Shown: positions 1 to 8,484 of the stretch, piece after piece
How positions within the stretch are numbered: position 1 is the first letter of the stretch
Layout of the letters: every line of letters starts with the position of its first letter
From: an uncultured Faecalibacterium sp.
GTDB taxonomy: Bacteria; Bacillota; Clostridia; Oscillospirales; Ruminococcaceae
Assembly (NCBI GenBank): GCA_934561555.1
Contig: CAKTGQ010000003.1
Span: 92,302-156,301 of the forward strand
DNA length: 64,000 nt
Reading direction: 5' to 3'
Notes under the pieces: model-generated
Told to the model about the DNA's origin: nothing
Database searches by the model: none
What the model saw: the letters and a program-made list of their open reading frames with translations, nothing else
Position numbers and translations under genes: made by a program

Positions 1-76
1 TAGAATTTGGTTGGATTGCACCCTAATATATGCAACCGGAAATTGTCAATGACTGGAATTAAATGTTGCGGAAGTA

Positions 77-105
77 TTGCATTGCACTGGAAGATATTGT
101 ATACT
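77..105 (+). promoter_or_regulatory. Sigma-A type promoter of the acyl-ligase operon
   Basis: TTGCAT (77-82) and TATACT (100-105) are separated by 17 bases. Transcription would begin near 112. That supports the ligase start at 162 rather than the upstream in-frame ATG at 63, which lies before this promoter. Confidence 0.6.
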
Positions 106-161
106 GGGCACAGTGCGGCACACCGCTGCATGAAGGGACAACATGGGAGGGAAAAGCAATA

Positions 162-1628
162 ATGAAGGTAAAGGTACTGGACACTGTTTATGATCTGGTC
201 ACTCTGAATATGGAACAGCGTTTTTCGGAGCGTGTGGCGCTCCGCTTCTATAATAAAGATACGGACGAGGTGACCACCGTCCTTTATAAGGACTACGCGC
301 GGGACATCCGCCGGGCGGTCAGCTACTTCCAGAGCACCATCCCGGATATCAAGGGCAAAAAGATCTGCCTGCTGAATAAGAACTGCTACGAATACGCCGT
401 GAACTCCTTCGGCATCATGCTGGCGGGCGGCGTGCTGGTACTGCTCAACCAGCACAAGAGCTGGGACGAGCTGTCCTACGAGCTGGGGCTGGTGGAGCCT
501 ACCGCTATCCTGACCGATGGCGACAACTACGGCACCAAGGAGCAGTTGGAGGCCGCCTATGGCAGCATCCTGCGCCCCATGGACGGCTTCCGCGGCTATG
601 AGCCGGTGGCAGAGATGCCCCGCTGTATCGGCCATGATGACCTGATGGTGCTGATGTTCACCTCCGGCACCACCGGACGCAGCAAGGGCGTGATGCTGAG
701 CGAGCGCAACTTCTTCAGCGTCATGCGCGCCCATGTGCAGATCGGTGAGCACATGATGGAGTATAAGCACGACCCGAACCTTGTGGTCAGCCAGTATGTT
801 GTGCTGCCCATGTTCCACCTGAGCGCTTTCATCTGCCTGTTCTCCTGGGCACACGGCGGCTGGGGACTGAATATCAGCAATGATATCCGCAATTTCTATA
901 AGGAAATCCAGCGGATGCCCAGTCAGGTCATCGCGGTGGTGCCGGTGATTATGAACACCTTGCACAAGGATCTGATGCGCGGCCTCCGCGACCGTCTGGG
1001 CGAGCTGTGGGTACCCATCTGCTCCTCTGCCATGTTCGACCCGAAGGTGATGCTGGATGTGGCCAACAGTGGGATGTTCGTGGTGCAGGGCTACGGCGCT
1101 ACCGAGAGCTGCGGCGACGGCATCATCAACTACGCACAGGACGAAAAGCATATCGGCGCTGTGGGACAGGGCAACGATTATCTGGATTACAAGATCGAGC
1201 CGGACGGAGAGCTGTGCATGCGCGGCGACAGCATCATGCTGGGCTACTATAAAGACCCCGAGGCCACCGCAGAAGTCCTTGATAAGGACGGCTGGTTCCA
1301 CACCGGTGACCTTGCCCGGGTGGACGAGGACGGCTACTACTATATCATCGGCCGCAAGAAGAACCTGATCATTCTGGACAGCGGCGAGAACCTCAGCCCC
1401 GAGGAGCTGGAGGGTCTTGTGGAAAAATGCCCCGCCGTACAGGAATGTATCGTAAAAGAAATGGGCAAAAAAATCGGCACTGTGGTATACTGTGAGAAAG
1501 AGCAGCAGACCGTGCGCGACCATGTCACCCAGCTGAACCGTATCCTGCCGCTGTATAAGCGCATCGGCGTAGTGGAGTTCAGCGAAACTCCGCTGCCCCG
1601 CACCGCTACGGGCAAACTGGTACGCTGA
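162..1628 (+). CDS. Acyl-activating adenylate-forming ligase (ANL superfamily), copy 1
   Basis: A 488-residue class I adenylate-forming enzyme. It should activate a carboxylic acid with ATP to the acyl-AMP and pass it to a thiol, here probably the carrier protein encoded two genes downstream. Visible motifs are the phosphate loop LMFTSGTTGRSKG (about 164-176), YGATE (311-315), TGD (381-383), the hinge GRKKNLII (about 397-404) and the C-terminal lysine in PRTATGKLVR (K485) needed for adenylation. The ATG at 162 follows GGGAGGG and gives the same length as the neighbouring paralogue. It lies 38 bases before that paralogue, with high similarity along the whole length, so the pair is a tandem duplication. 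The substrate (fatty, aryl or amino acid) cannot be read from sequence; acyl-CoA ligase is the alternative. Confidence 0.85.
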   Translation: MKVKVLDTVYDLVTLNMEQRFSERVALRFYNKDTDEVTTVLYKDYARDIRRAVSYFQSTIPDIKGKKICLLNKNCYEYAVNSFGIMLAGGVLVLLNQHKSWDELSYELGLVEPTAILTDGDNYGTKEQLEAAYGSILRPMDGFRGYEPVAEMPRCIGHDDLMVLMFTSGTTGRSKGVMLSERNFFSVMRAHVQIGEHMMEYKHDPNLVVSQYVVLPMFHLSAFICLFSWAHGGWGLNISNDIRNFYKEIQRMPSQVIAVVPVIMNTLHKDLMRGLRDRLGELWVPICSSAMFDPKVMLDVANSGMFVVQGYGATESCGDGIINYAQDEKHIGAVGQGNDYLDYKIEPDGELCMRGDSIMLGYYKDPEATAEVLDKDGWFHTGDLARVDEDGYYYIIGRKKNLIILDSGENLSPEELEGLVEKCPAVQECIVKEMGKKIGTVVYCEKEQQTVRDHVTQLNRILPLYKRIGVVEFSETPLPRTATGKLVR

Positions 1629-1666
1629 GTATAAAATAAACGGAACAAAACAGGAGGGAACCTACA

Positions 1667-3133
1667 ATGGAAAAATTCGTGAACACGATGTACGATGCCA
1701 TTACGCAGGGCATGGAAAAGGAATTCCCCGAGCGTGTGGCCTTCCGCTACTACACCGAGGAGACCGACACGGTGACCACCGTCCTTTTTAAGGAACTGGC
1801 ACAGGATGTCCGCCGGACGGTCACCTACCTCCAAAGCACCATCCCGGATGTGAAGGGCAAAAAGATCTGTCTGCTGAGCAAGAATAGCTACGAATATGTG
1901 GTAAACACCTTCGGTGCGATCATGGCAGGCTGTGTGCTGGTGCCGCTGAACCAGCGCAAGAGCTGGGCGGAGATGTCCCACGAGCTGGAGCTGGTGGAGC
2001 CTGCCGCCATCCTGACCGACGGCGAGGACTACGGCAACAAGGAGCAGCTGGAGGCCGCCTACGGCAGCCTGCTGCATCCCATGGACGAGTTCCGCAATTA
2101 TGAGCCGGCGGCAGAGCTGCACCCCATCGGTCACGACGACCTGATGGTGCTGATGTTCACCTCCGGCACCACCGGCCTGAGCAAGGGCGTTATGATGAGC
2201 GAGCGCAACCTGTTCAGCTCCGGTCATGTGTTCTGGCACATCTCCGAAAAGCTGGCAGAAAAGATCGACCTAACAAAGCCCCTGCCCGGCCACTACATGG
2301 TGCTGCCCATGTTCCATCTGGGTGCTTTCATCGACCTGTTCTCCACCACCGTCATGGGCTGGCCGCTGAACCTGGGCAGCGATATCCGCAACTTCTACCG
2401 CGATATCCAGAAGATGCCCAGCCAGATCATGTCCGTGGTGCCGATGATCATGAACGCCCTGCACAAGGACGTGATGCGCGACCGCCGCGACCGTCTGGGC
2501 GAGTTGTGGGTGCCCATCGGCTCCTCTGCCATGTTTGACCCGCAGGTGCTGCTGGATATGGTGAACAACGGAATGTTCGTCATCCAGTGCTACGGCGCTA
2601 CCGAGACCTGCGCCGCCGGTATCATCAACTTTGCACAGGACGAAAAGCACATTGGTGCCGTGGGTCAGGGCAGCGAGTACATGGACTACAAAATCGAGCC
2701 GGACGGAGAGCTGTGCATGCGCGGCGACTGCGTGATGATGGGCTACTATAAGGACCCGGAGGGCACCGCGGAGGTCATCGACAAGGACGGCTGGGTGCAT
2801 ACCGGTGACCTTGCCCGGGTGGACGAGGACGGCTACTATTACATCACCGGCCGCAAGAAGAACCTGATCATTCTGGACAGCGGCGAGAACATCAGCCCTG
2901 AGGAGCTGGAGGGCATGGTAGAAAAATGTCCCGTCGTGCAGGAATGTATCGTAAAAGAACTGGGCAAAAAGATAGGTGTTGTGGTATACTGTGAAAAGGA
3001 GCACCAGCAGGCCGTGCGTGACTTTGTTACCCAGGTGAACCGCACCGTCCCGCTGTATAAGCGCATCGGCGTGGTGGAATTCAGCGAAACACCGCTGCCC
3101 CGCAACGGTGCAGGCAAGCTGGTGCGCAAGTGA
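1667..3133 (+). CDS. Acyl-activating adenylate-forming ligase (ANL superfamily), copy 2
   Basis: The second 488-residue ligase, closely similar to copy 1 throughout. It has the phosphate loop MFTSGTTGLSKG, YGATE, HTGDLARVDEDGYYY, GRKKNLII and a C-terminal lysine in PRNGAGKLVRK (K484). The start is preceded by CAGGAGGGA. Both copies keep all core catalytic motifs, so both are probably active. Differences lie mainly in the central acyl-pocket region, for example MFHLSAFICLFSWAHG in copy 1 against MFHLGAFIDLFSTTVMG here, which could mean different acyl substrates. The carrier-protein gene begins 27 bases downstream. Confidence 0.85.
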   Translation: MEKFVNTMYDAITQGMEKEFPERVAFRYYTEETDTVTTVLFKELAQDVRRTVTYLQSTIPDVKGKKICLLSKNSYEYVVNTFGAIMAGCVLVPLNQRKSWAEMSHELELVEPAAILTDGEDYGNKEQLEAAYGSLLHPMDEFRNYEPAAELHPIGHDDLMVLMFTSGTTGLSKGVMMSERNLFSSGHVFWHISEKLAEKIDLTKPLPGHYMVLPMFHLGAFIDLFSTTVMGWPLNLGSDIRNFYRDIQKMPSQIMSVVPMIMNALHKDVMRDRRDRLGELWVPIGSSAMFDPQVLLDMVNNGMFVIQCYGATETCAAGIINFAQDEKHIGAVGQGSEYMDYKIEPDGELCMRGDCVMMGYYKDPEGTAEVIDKDGWVHTGDLARVDEDGYYYITGRKKNLIILDSGENISPEELEGMVEKCPVVQECIVKELGKKIGVVVYCEKEHQQAVRDFVTQVNRTVPLYKRIGVVEFSETPLPRNGAGKLVRK

Positions 3134-3160
3134 AACGCAACAGAAAGGGAGCATAATACG

Positions 3161-3403
3161 ATGGAACGTGCAGAAATCATTTCTCAGATCACGGCTATTC
3201 TGGAGGATGTCGCAGAGGTATCGCCGGAGGATGTGACCGAAAGCAGCGTCCTGATGGACGATCTGGATCTGTCCTCTATGGAGATTTTGACCATTGTGGC
3301 AGATCTTGAGGAGACCTTTGGTCTGCGCATCCCGGAAAAGGAGCTGCGCAATTTTGTCACCATGGGTGATCTGGTGGATTATCTGGCAGCAAACGTGGGG
3401 TAA
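3161..3403 (+). CDS. Stand-alone acyl carrier protein
   Basis: An acidic 80-residue protein with the four-helix ACP pattern. The phosphopantetheine attachment serine is most likely Ser39 in DLDLSSMEIL. The residue before it is Ser rather than the usual Asp of the DSL motif, so this is not the housekeeping fatty-acid ACP. It sits between the ligases and the acyltransferase with 5-27 base gaps, so it should carry the acyl group from ligase to acyltransferase. AAAGGGAG precedes the ATG. No phosphopantetheinyl transferase gene is nearby. Confidence 0.85.
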   Translation: MERAEIISQITAILEDVAEVSPEDVTESSVLMDDLDLSSMEILTIVADLEETFGLRIPEKELRNFVTMGDLVDYLAANVG

Positions 3404-3408
3404 AACCA

Positions 3409-4617
3409 ATGGAAACACAACAGCGCTCGACGGAATATAACTTTCAGGGTGTCATGTATTTTTTTCGTCGGGAAAAAGTCCAGTGCCGGTACCAGTTCTC
3501 GCTGCGGGATGCGGTGGATATCACCCTCTTGCAGCGGGCACTGACAACGGCTTTGGCAAGTGCGCCTTATTATACTCAGCGTCTGGTGCAGGAAAAGCGG
3601 GAAATGTGGCTGGAGCCCAATACTGAGCCCTGCCTTGTGTACCCCGGCAGCACCATGCGCAATATCCCGGAACAGACGAACGGTTATCTGTTCTGCGTCA
3701 GCTGCGAGGGGGATACCGTCTACTTTGACTGGCACCACTTCCTGATGGACGGCCACGGGGTATCGCCCCTGTTCACCAGCATTCTGGAGCAGTACTGCAA
3801 CCTGCGTTACGGCACTGCCTTTGCGGTGCAGCAGATCGTGTGCGACCCGCCCTATGATATGGAAGCCATGCTGGCAGAGCACCCGCCCGTGGAGGGCGGA
3901 AGCGATGCCATCCAGCGGGACGTGGTGCAGACCTACGAGGGAGCGCTGCGCCGCACCCGGGTGTGCCTGAGCAAGCAGAGCCTTGTGGAAAAAGCACTGG
4001 CCAACAACGCAAAGCCGGTAAGCGCCCTGATGGGTCTTCTGTGCATGGCTATGCGGGAGTATCTGGGCAAAGAGAATATCCAGTATTCCTACTCCTCCGA
4101 TACCCGCGATGTGGCAGGCGTGCCGCATGCGCTGTACAACTGCGTATGCAGCTTTGAGCATACGGTGCAGCTGCAAGCCCAGACCCGCCTTGCGGATTTT
4201 ATATCTGATGTAGATGCAGACATCAAGCGGGATTTGCAGCCGCAGTCCAAGCGCCGCCGCATGACCGAGCAGATGGGCTGGGTGTACAAGGTGAACCAGC
4301 AAAAAGCCCCCCTGCGCATCAAGCAGCGGGTGTTCCAGATGGGCGAGTACATCGGCGGCACTATTTCGGACTTCTGGCTCAGCTATCTGGGCAACCCGCT
4401 GATGCCCGCCACCCCGGAGCTGGCGCAGTACACCACGGATTTTGGTGTCTGGGTACCGCCGGAGGGTGCATCTGTGGGCGTGGAAGCCGCCAGCCTGAAC
4501 GGAAAGATCATTCTGTGCATCCACAACAAGGCACCCAACCCGGGTCTGGCCGATCTTCTCCGCAAGACCTTTGAAAACGAAGGCGTTGCGGTGCTGGAAG
4601 CGGAAGATCTGGACTGA
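3409..4617 (+). CDS. Condensation-domain-fold acyltransferase
   Basis: A 402-residue protein with the HHxxxDG motif of condensation and alcohol acyltransferase enzymes (HHFLMDG, residues 109-115). The C-terminal half has a DFGVWVPPEG stretch and a strand-rich end as in NRPS condensation and alcohol acetyltransferase domains. It starts 5 bases after the ACP gene, so it probably takes the acyl group from the ACP and transfers it to an amine or alcohol. The operon has no thioesterase, reductase or multimodular NRPS, so this enzyme would also release the product. The acceptor is unknown. Confidence 0.72.
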   Translation: METQQRSTEYNFQGVMYFFRREKVQCRYQFSLRDAVDITLLQRALTTALASAPYYTQRLVQEKREMWLEPNTEPCLVYPGSTMRNIPEQTNGYLFCVSCEGDTVYFDWHHFLMDGHGVSPLFTSILEQYCNLRYGTAFAVQQIVCDPPYDMEAMLAEHPPVEGGSDAIQRDVVQTYEGALRRTRVCLSKQSLVEKALANNAKPVSALMGLLCMAMREYLGKENIQYSYSSDTRDVAGVPHALYNCVCSFEHTVQLQAQTRLADFISDVDADIKRDLQPQSKRRRMTEQMGWVYKVNQQKAPLRIKQRVFQMGEYIGGTISDFWLSYLGNPLMPATPELAQYTTDFGVWVPPEGASVGVEAASLNGKIILCIHNKAPNPGLADLLRKTFENEGVAVLEAEDLD

Positions 4618-4640
4618 GAATACATATTATAAAAGCAAAA

Positions 4641-4673
4641 GGCTGCTGCACGTTTTGTGCGGCAGCTTTTTTT
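4641..4673 (+). terminator. Terminator of the acyl-ligase operon
   Basis: GCTGCTGCAC, a GTTTT loop and GTGCGGCAGC, followed by a run of seven T. It separates the four-gene operon from the MFS gene. Confidence 0.8.
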
Positions 4674-4760
4674 GCTGCTTTTTGTAAGAAAATCCGGTTG
4701 CAAAGCCGCGAAAAAATGGTTAAATAGAGAAAAGGATATTTCCGCAAGGAGAGGAACACC

Positions 4761-5900
4761 ATGGAACAACAGAACACGCGCCTGCGCAATGCGGGCTTTG
4801 CGACCTTTTTCTTCAGCGGCATTTGCGCCATCAGCGCGGGTGTGGTGGTCAGCCTGCTGCAGGAGCGCTACGGCTTTGCCTACGGCATGACCGGTACGCT
4901 GCTCTCCCTGATGAGTGTGGGCAACCTGCTGGCAGGGCTGCTGATGGGCATGCTGCCCAGTGCGCTGGGCATGAAGCGCAGCGTGCTGCTGCTGACCATC
5001 GGCTATGCGGTGGGCTATGCCGTCATGGGGCTGACCGGTGCAGTGGCGCTGCTGGCGGCAGCTTTTTTTGTGGTGGGCATCGCCAAGGGCAGCGTCATCA
5101 ATACCTGTACCATTCTGGTCAGCGATCACTCCGCCGACCGCACCCGGGGCATGAACCTGATGCACAGCTGCTACGCCTGCGGCGCACTGCTGTGCCCCTT
5201 CCTCATCGCGGCAGCAGCCCGGGTAAGCACCGAGCTGGCGGTCTTTCTGCTGGCAGCCATGGGCCTTTTGCTCTGGCTGGTGTACGTCTTTACCCCGCTG
5301 CGCGGCGGCAAGAGCAAAAGCAGTGCCGAGAAGGAAGCTATCGACTGGAGCTTTCTGCGCTCCGCCCGCTTCTGGCTGCTGACTGGTCTGCTGTTTTTCC
5401 AGAACGCCGCCGAGCAGAGCGTCAACGGCTGGATGGTGACCTACTTCAAGGGCAGCGGCATCATTGCGGGCACGCTGGCGGCCTACACTGTCACCGTGAT
5501 GTGGGGCGCTACGCTGGTGGGACGGCTGCTCATCGCCTTTGTGTTCCCCTTAAAAAATCCCCGCAAGGCCATGGTGGGCATGAGTGTGCTGTGCACCATG
5601 TTCTATGTGCTGCTGGTCATGGCGCACACGCAGGGCGCAGCCATTGCGCTGCTGTTCGCCTTTGCCATCTCCATGTCCGGGCTGAACCCCACCGCCGTGG
5701 CCAGTGCGGGCCGCATGACCAGTGTGACCAGCATGGGCATCATGCTGCCGGTGGCTTCCAGCGGCGCCATCCTGATGCCGTGGGTCATCGGCATGGTGGC
5801 CGAGCGTGCGGGACTTGCCGCCGGTATGGCCTCCAACATCGTGCCCTGCGTGGGGCTGGTGGTCTTTACCATTCTGGTGGCAAAGCTGCCGGAGGAATAA
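4761..5900 (+). CDS. MFS transporter
   Basis: A 379-residue, very hydrophobic protein with about 12 predicted membrane segments. A basic loop after the second segment (GMKRS) and the two six-helix halves fit the major facilitator superfamily. AAGGAGAGG precedes the ATG. It follows the acyl-ligase operon after a terminator, so export of that operon's product is possible, but regulation may be separate. The substrate is not apparent; sugar-type and drug-type MFS carriers are both possible. Confidence 0.75.
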   Translation: MEQQNTRLRNAGFATFFFSGICAISAGVVVSLLQERYGFAYGMTGTLLSLMSVGNLLAGLLMGMLPSALGMKRSVLLLTIGYAVGYAVMGLTGAVALLAAAFFVVGIAKGSVINTCTILVSDHSADRTRGMNLMHSCYACGALLCPFLIAAAARVSTELAVFLLAAMGLLLWLVYVFTPLRGGKSKSSAEKEAIDWSFLRSARFWLLTGLLFFQNAAEQSVNGWMVTYFKGSGIIAGTLAAYTVTVMWGATLVGRLLIAFVFPLKNPRKAMVGMSVLCTMFYVLLVMAHTQGAAIALLFAFAISMSGLNPTAVASAGRMTSVTSMGIMLPVASSGAILMPWVIGMVAERAGLAAGMASNIVPCVGLVVFTILVAKLPEE

Positions 5901-5906
5901 ACAAAA

Positions 5907-5946
5907 AAGCCCGTCTGCACGAACTTTGCCGTGCAGACGGGCTTTC
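5907..5946. terminator. Bidirectional terminator between converging MFS and queH genes
   Basis: A 14-bp stem AAGCCCGTCTGCAC/GTGCAGACGGGCTT with a 10-base loop. It has an A run on the left (5901-5907) and TTTCC on the right, so it can stop transcription from both sides. Confidence 0.8.
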
Positions 5947-5952
5947 CTTGCG

Positions 5953-6573
5953 TTATCCTTCAATGCCTCTTGCTTTTGCGCTGAACTCGCAGCCGCAGTA
6001 GTCCTGCCGGTACAGACCGTACTGCTCCGAAAGCTGCAGGCTGCGCAGGTAGCCGTTGTGCTTTTTAAAGTCCGAGGGCAGGTGCTTTACCCCGAACTCG
6101 GCTTCCAGTTCCTGCCCGATGGCGTTGATGCGGGCGGCGTCCTTGTGGGGGCTGATGGACAGGGTGGTGGTGAACCAGTCAAAGCCGTTGTCCCGGGCGT
6201 ACTGCGCCGCGCGGCGCATCCGCAGCCGGTAACAGACGGTGCAGCGGCTGCCGCGCTCTGGCTCGTTTTCCAGCCCGGCTACGGCGGTGTAGAACTGCTG
6301 CGGGTCGTAAGTGTCCTCCACCACGGTCACCCCCAGCGGGTGGGCTGCGGCCACAAACTTTTGCAGCTCCTCGCCCCGGCGGTAATACTCTGCCGCAGGC
6401 CATGTGTTGGGGTTATAGTACAGCACCGTGATCTCAAAATACCGGCACAGCTGTTCCAGCACGGCACTGGAACAGGGACCGCAGCAGGCGTGGAGCAAAA
6501 GCCGCGGGCTGGCATCGCCAAGGGTTGCCAGCACGGCGTCCATCTGCTGGGCATAGTTGCGTTGTGTTGCCAT
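5953..6573 (-). CDS. queH: Epoxyqueuosine reductase QueH
   Basis: A 206-residue member of the QueH (former DUF208) family, which reduces epoxyqueuosine to queuosine in tRNA. The N-terminal HACCGPCSS motif and the central CTVCYRLRMRRAA motif supply the paired cysteines of the iron-sulfur/metal site, and a late CGCEFS cysteine pair is also typical. The start is placed at the ATG of MATQRN, 8 bases after AAAGGA. An ATG three codons earlier overlaps the ribosome site. The gene is monocistronic; no other queuosine genes are in the window. Confidence 0.88.
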   Translation of the reverse strand: MATQRNYAQQMDAVLATLGDASPRLLLHACCGPCSSAVLEQLCRYFEITVLYYNPNTWPAAEYYRRGEELQKFVAAAHPLGVTVVEDTYDPQQFYTAVAGLENEPERGSRCTVCYRLRMRRAAQYARDNGFDWFTTTLSISPHKDAARINAIGQELEAEFGVKHLPSDFKKHNGYLRSLQLSEQYGLYRQDYCGCEFSAKARGIEG

Positions 6574-6647
6574 TGGTATCATCCTTTGCTATAATGGTCT
6601 TGCCTACATTATAGCATATTTTACGATGAAATACAGGAGGTTCTCCC

Positions 6648-6872
6648 ATGACGGAAGAAAAGATCGCCCGCATCAATGCGCTGGCCCAAAAGAGCAAGAC
6701 CACCGGCCTGACCGAGGCCGAAAAAGCCGAGCAGCAGGCGCTGCGGCAGGAGTATCTGGCCGACATCAAGGCCAGCCTGCGCAGCCAGCTGGAGCGCACG
6801 TCCATTCAGGAGCCGGACGGCACCATCCACAAGGTGACCCGCCGCACCGACCTGACCGAGGAGCGCAGCTGA
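6648..6872 (+). CDS. DUF896 (UPF0291, YnzC-like) protein
   Basis: A 74-residue helical protein with the DUF896 hallmark N-terminus MTEEKIARINALAQKSKTT followed by a Glu/Arg-rich helical hairpin (EYLADIKASLRSQLE) and the tail DGTIHKVT. Members are small cytoplasmic proteins found widely in Firmicutes, with no firmly established biochemical role. ACAGGAGG lies 7 bases before the ATG. It is divergent from queH and followed by its own terminator. Confidence 0.85.
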   Translation: MTEEKIARINALAQKSKTTGLTEAEKAEQQALRQEYLADIKASLRSQLERTSIQEPDGTIHKVTRRTDLTEERS

Positions 6873-6895
6873 GAGCGGAAGAATAGTTTGATTTT

Positions 6896-6937
6896 GGGGT
6901 ACAGAGACGCCTGCGGGTGTTTCTGTACCCCGTTTTT
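6896..6937 (+). terminator. Terminator after the DUF896 gene
   Basis: GGGGTACAGAGACGCC and GGTGTTTCTGTACCCC enclose a TGCG loop and are followed by five T. Confidence 0.8.
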
Positions 6938-7018
6938 ACAGGTGGTGCAAGGCTTCCCCGCACGCATTTTTGCCCGCTCGCATAGGATGGCGCACAGCGG
7001 AAAAGGGGAGATGACGGC

Positions 7019-7813
7019 ATGAGGCAGACAAAGCGGTTTGCGGTGGTGGGCAGCGATGCCCGGCAGGCGGCGGCAGGACGTGCACTGGCGCGGGCGGGGT
7101 ATACGGTGGGCGGCGTGCAGCAGCTGCCGCAGGCAGACTGCATCCTGCTGCCGCTGCCGTTGGAACAGGCCGGACTGCCGCTGGCGCAGCTGCTGGGCGC
7201 GGCGAAGCCCGGTGCGCTGGCACTGGGCGGCAAGGTGACGGACAGCGCAATGTCCATCGCCCGGGCGGCGGGGGTGGAGCTGGTGGACTACTTTGCCCGC
7301 CCGGAGCTGACCGTGTATAACGCCATCCCCACCGCTGAGGGCTGCATCGGCATTTTGCTGGAACGGCGCAGCCGTACCTTGTGGGGCGCGGCGGTGCTGG
7401 TGCTGGGCTTTGGCCCTGTGGGGCGGGCGCTGGCGGTACGTCTGGCGGCACTGGGTGCGCGGGTGACCGTGGCGGCGCGCCGCCCGGTGCAGCGAGCGAT
7501 GGCGGAGGAACTGGGGCTGCGGGCGGTGCCGCTGACAGAGCTTGCCGCGGTGGCTGCCGCCTTTGATACGGTGGTGAACACCATCCCCGCGCCGGTGCTG
7601 ACGGCGGCAGTGCTGGCGACGCTGCCGAAGGGGTGTCTGATCGTAGATCTGGCGTCAAAGCCCGGCGGCACAGACTTTGCCGCCGCCCGGCGGCTGGGGC
7701 ATACGGCGCTGCACGCGCTGAGTCTGCCGACGGTCTGGGCACCGGAAACGGCAGGGGAGGCGCTGGCGCGCACGGTGCAAGCCATTTTGCAGGAGCGGGA
7801 GGGAAGGGTATGA
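7019..7813 (+). CDS. dpaA: Dipicolinate synthase subunit A
   Basis: A 264-residue NAD(P)-binding Rossmann protein of the SpoVFA/DpaA family, which with DpaB makes dipicolinic acid for the spore core. Family landmarks are the N-terminal VVGSDARQ, YNAIPTAEG in the middle, the dinucleotide loop VLGFGPVGRALA, NTIPAPVL, DLASKPGGTDF and the C-terminal APETAGEALA. It is somewhat shorter than the Bacillus subunit (about 297), mainly in the N-terminal domain. Its stop overlaps the start of dpaB (ATGA). Faecalibacterium is usually described as non-sporing, so retention of this gene is notable. Confidence 0.88.
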   Translation: MRQTKRFAVVGSDARQAAAGRALARAGYTVGGVQQLPQADCILLPLPLEQAGLPLAQLLGAAKPGALALGGKVTDSAMSIARAAGVELVDYFARPELTVYNAIPTAEGCIGILLERRSRTLWGAAVLVLGFGPVGRALAVRLAALGARVTVAARRPVQRAMAEELGLRAVPLTELAAVAAAFDTVVNTIPAPVLTAAVLATLPKGCLIVDLASKPGGTDFAAARRLGHTALHALSLPTVWAPETAGEALARTVQAILQEREGRV

Positions 7814-8403
7814 CCACAGAGAAAAAGGGCTGTCTTGCCTTTGCGGTATGCGGCAGCTTTTGCACGCTGAAGGATGCCTTGGGCGCGGCGCAGACACTGA
7901 CGGCACAGGGCTGGACGCTGCTGCCCATTATGAGCTTTGCCGCGCAGCAGGATACCCGGTTCGGCACCGGGGAAAGCTGGCGGCAGCGCCTGCAGGCCGT
8001 TACCGGGCAGCCGGTGCTGGATACCTTGCAGGCGGTGGAGCCGCTGGGCCCCCGGCGGCTGGCGCAGGCGCTGGTGGTCGCGCCCTGCACCGGTGCAACG
8101 CTGGCGCGGCTGGCAGCGGGGCTTTCGGATACGCCGGTGACCCTTGCCGCCAAAAGCCTGCTGCGGGTGGGCAGCCCGGTGGTGCTGGCAGTCTCCACAA
8201 ACGACGGCCTTGGCGCTTCCGGCGAAAACATGGCGCGGCTGTGCCAGCGCAAGCACTATTACTTTGTGCCTTACGGGCAGGACGACCCCTTTGCCAAGCC
8301 CCAGAGCCTGAAGGCAGACCTTGCCCTGCTGCCCGCCGCCGTGGACGCCGCTTTGCGGGGCGAGCAGCTGCAGCCGGTGCTGCTGGGGCAAAGGAATGCG
8401 TAA
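7810..8403 (+). CDS. dpaB: Dipicolinate synthase subunit B (flavoprotein)
   Basis: A 197-residue SpoVFB/DpaB-type flavoprotein. The N-terminus AFAVCGSFCTLKDAL is the phosphate-binding turn of flavoprotein decarboxylase-like folds. APCTGATLARLAAG, DTPVTLAAKSLLR and STNDGLGAS are family blocks, and QRKHYYFVPYGQDDP near the end matches the usual C-terminal signature. It overlaps dpaA by four bases, indicating translational coupling. An open frame extends upstream but is a shadow of dpaA. Confidence 0.88.
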   Translation: MTTEKKGCLAFAVCGSFCTLKDALGAAQTLTAQGWTLLPIMSFAAQQDTRFGTGESWRQRLQAVTGQPVLDTLQAVEPLGPRRLAQALVVAPCTGATLARLAAGLSDTPVTLAAKSLLRVGSPVVLAVSTNDGLGASGENMARLCQRKHYYFVPYGQDDPFAKPQSLKADLALLPAAVDAALRGEQLQPVLLGQRNA

Positions 8404-8484
8404 ATCTCTTTTCAGCGGGGAAAAAATGTGGTATACTCCAAATGATGCCTTGCTGGCATAAAACTGACAAGCGGAGAATACCTG

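Noticed and set aside
63-161. N-terminal extension of the first ligase
   Set aside because: It starts before the promoter, lacks a ribosome site, and the shorter start gives the same length as the paralogue.
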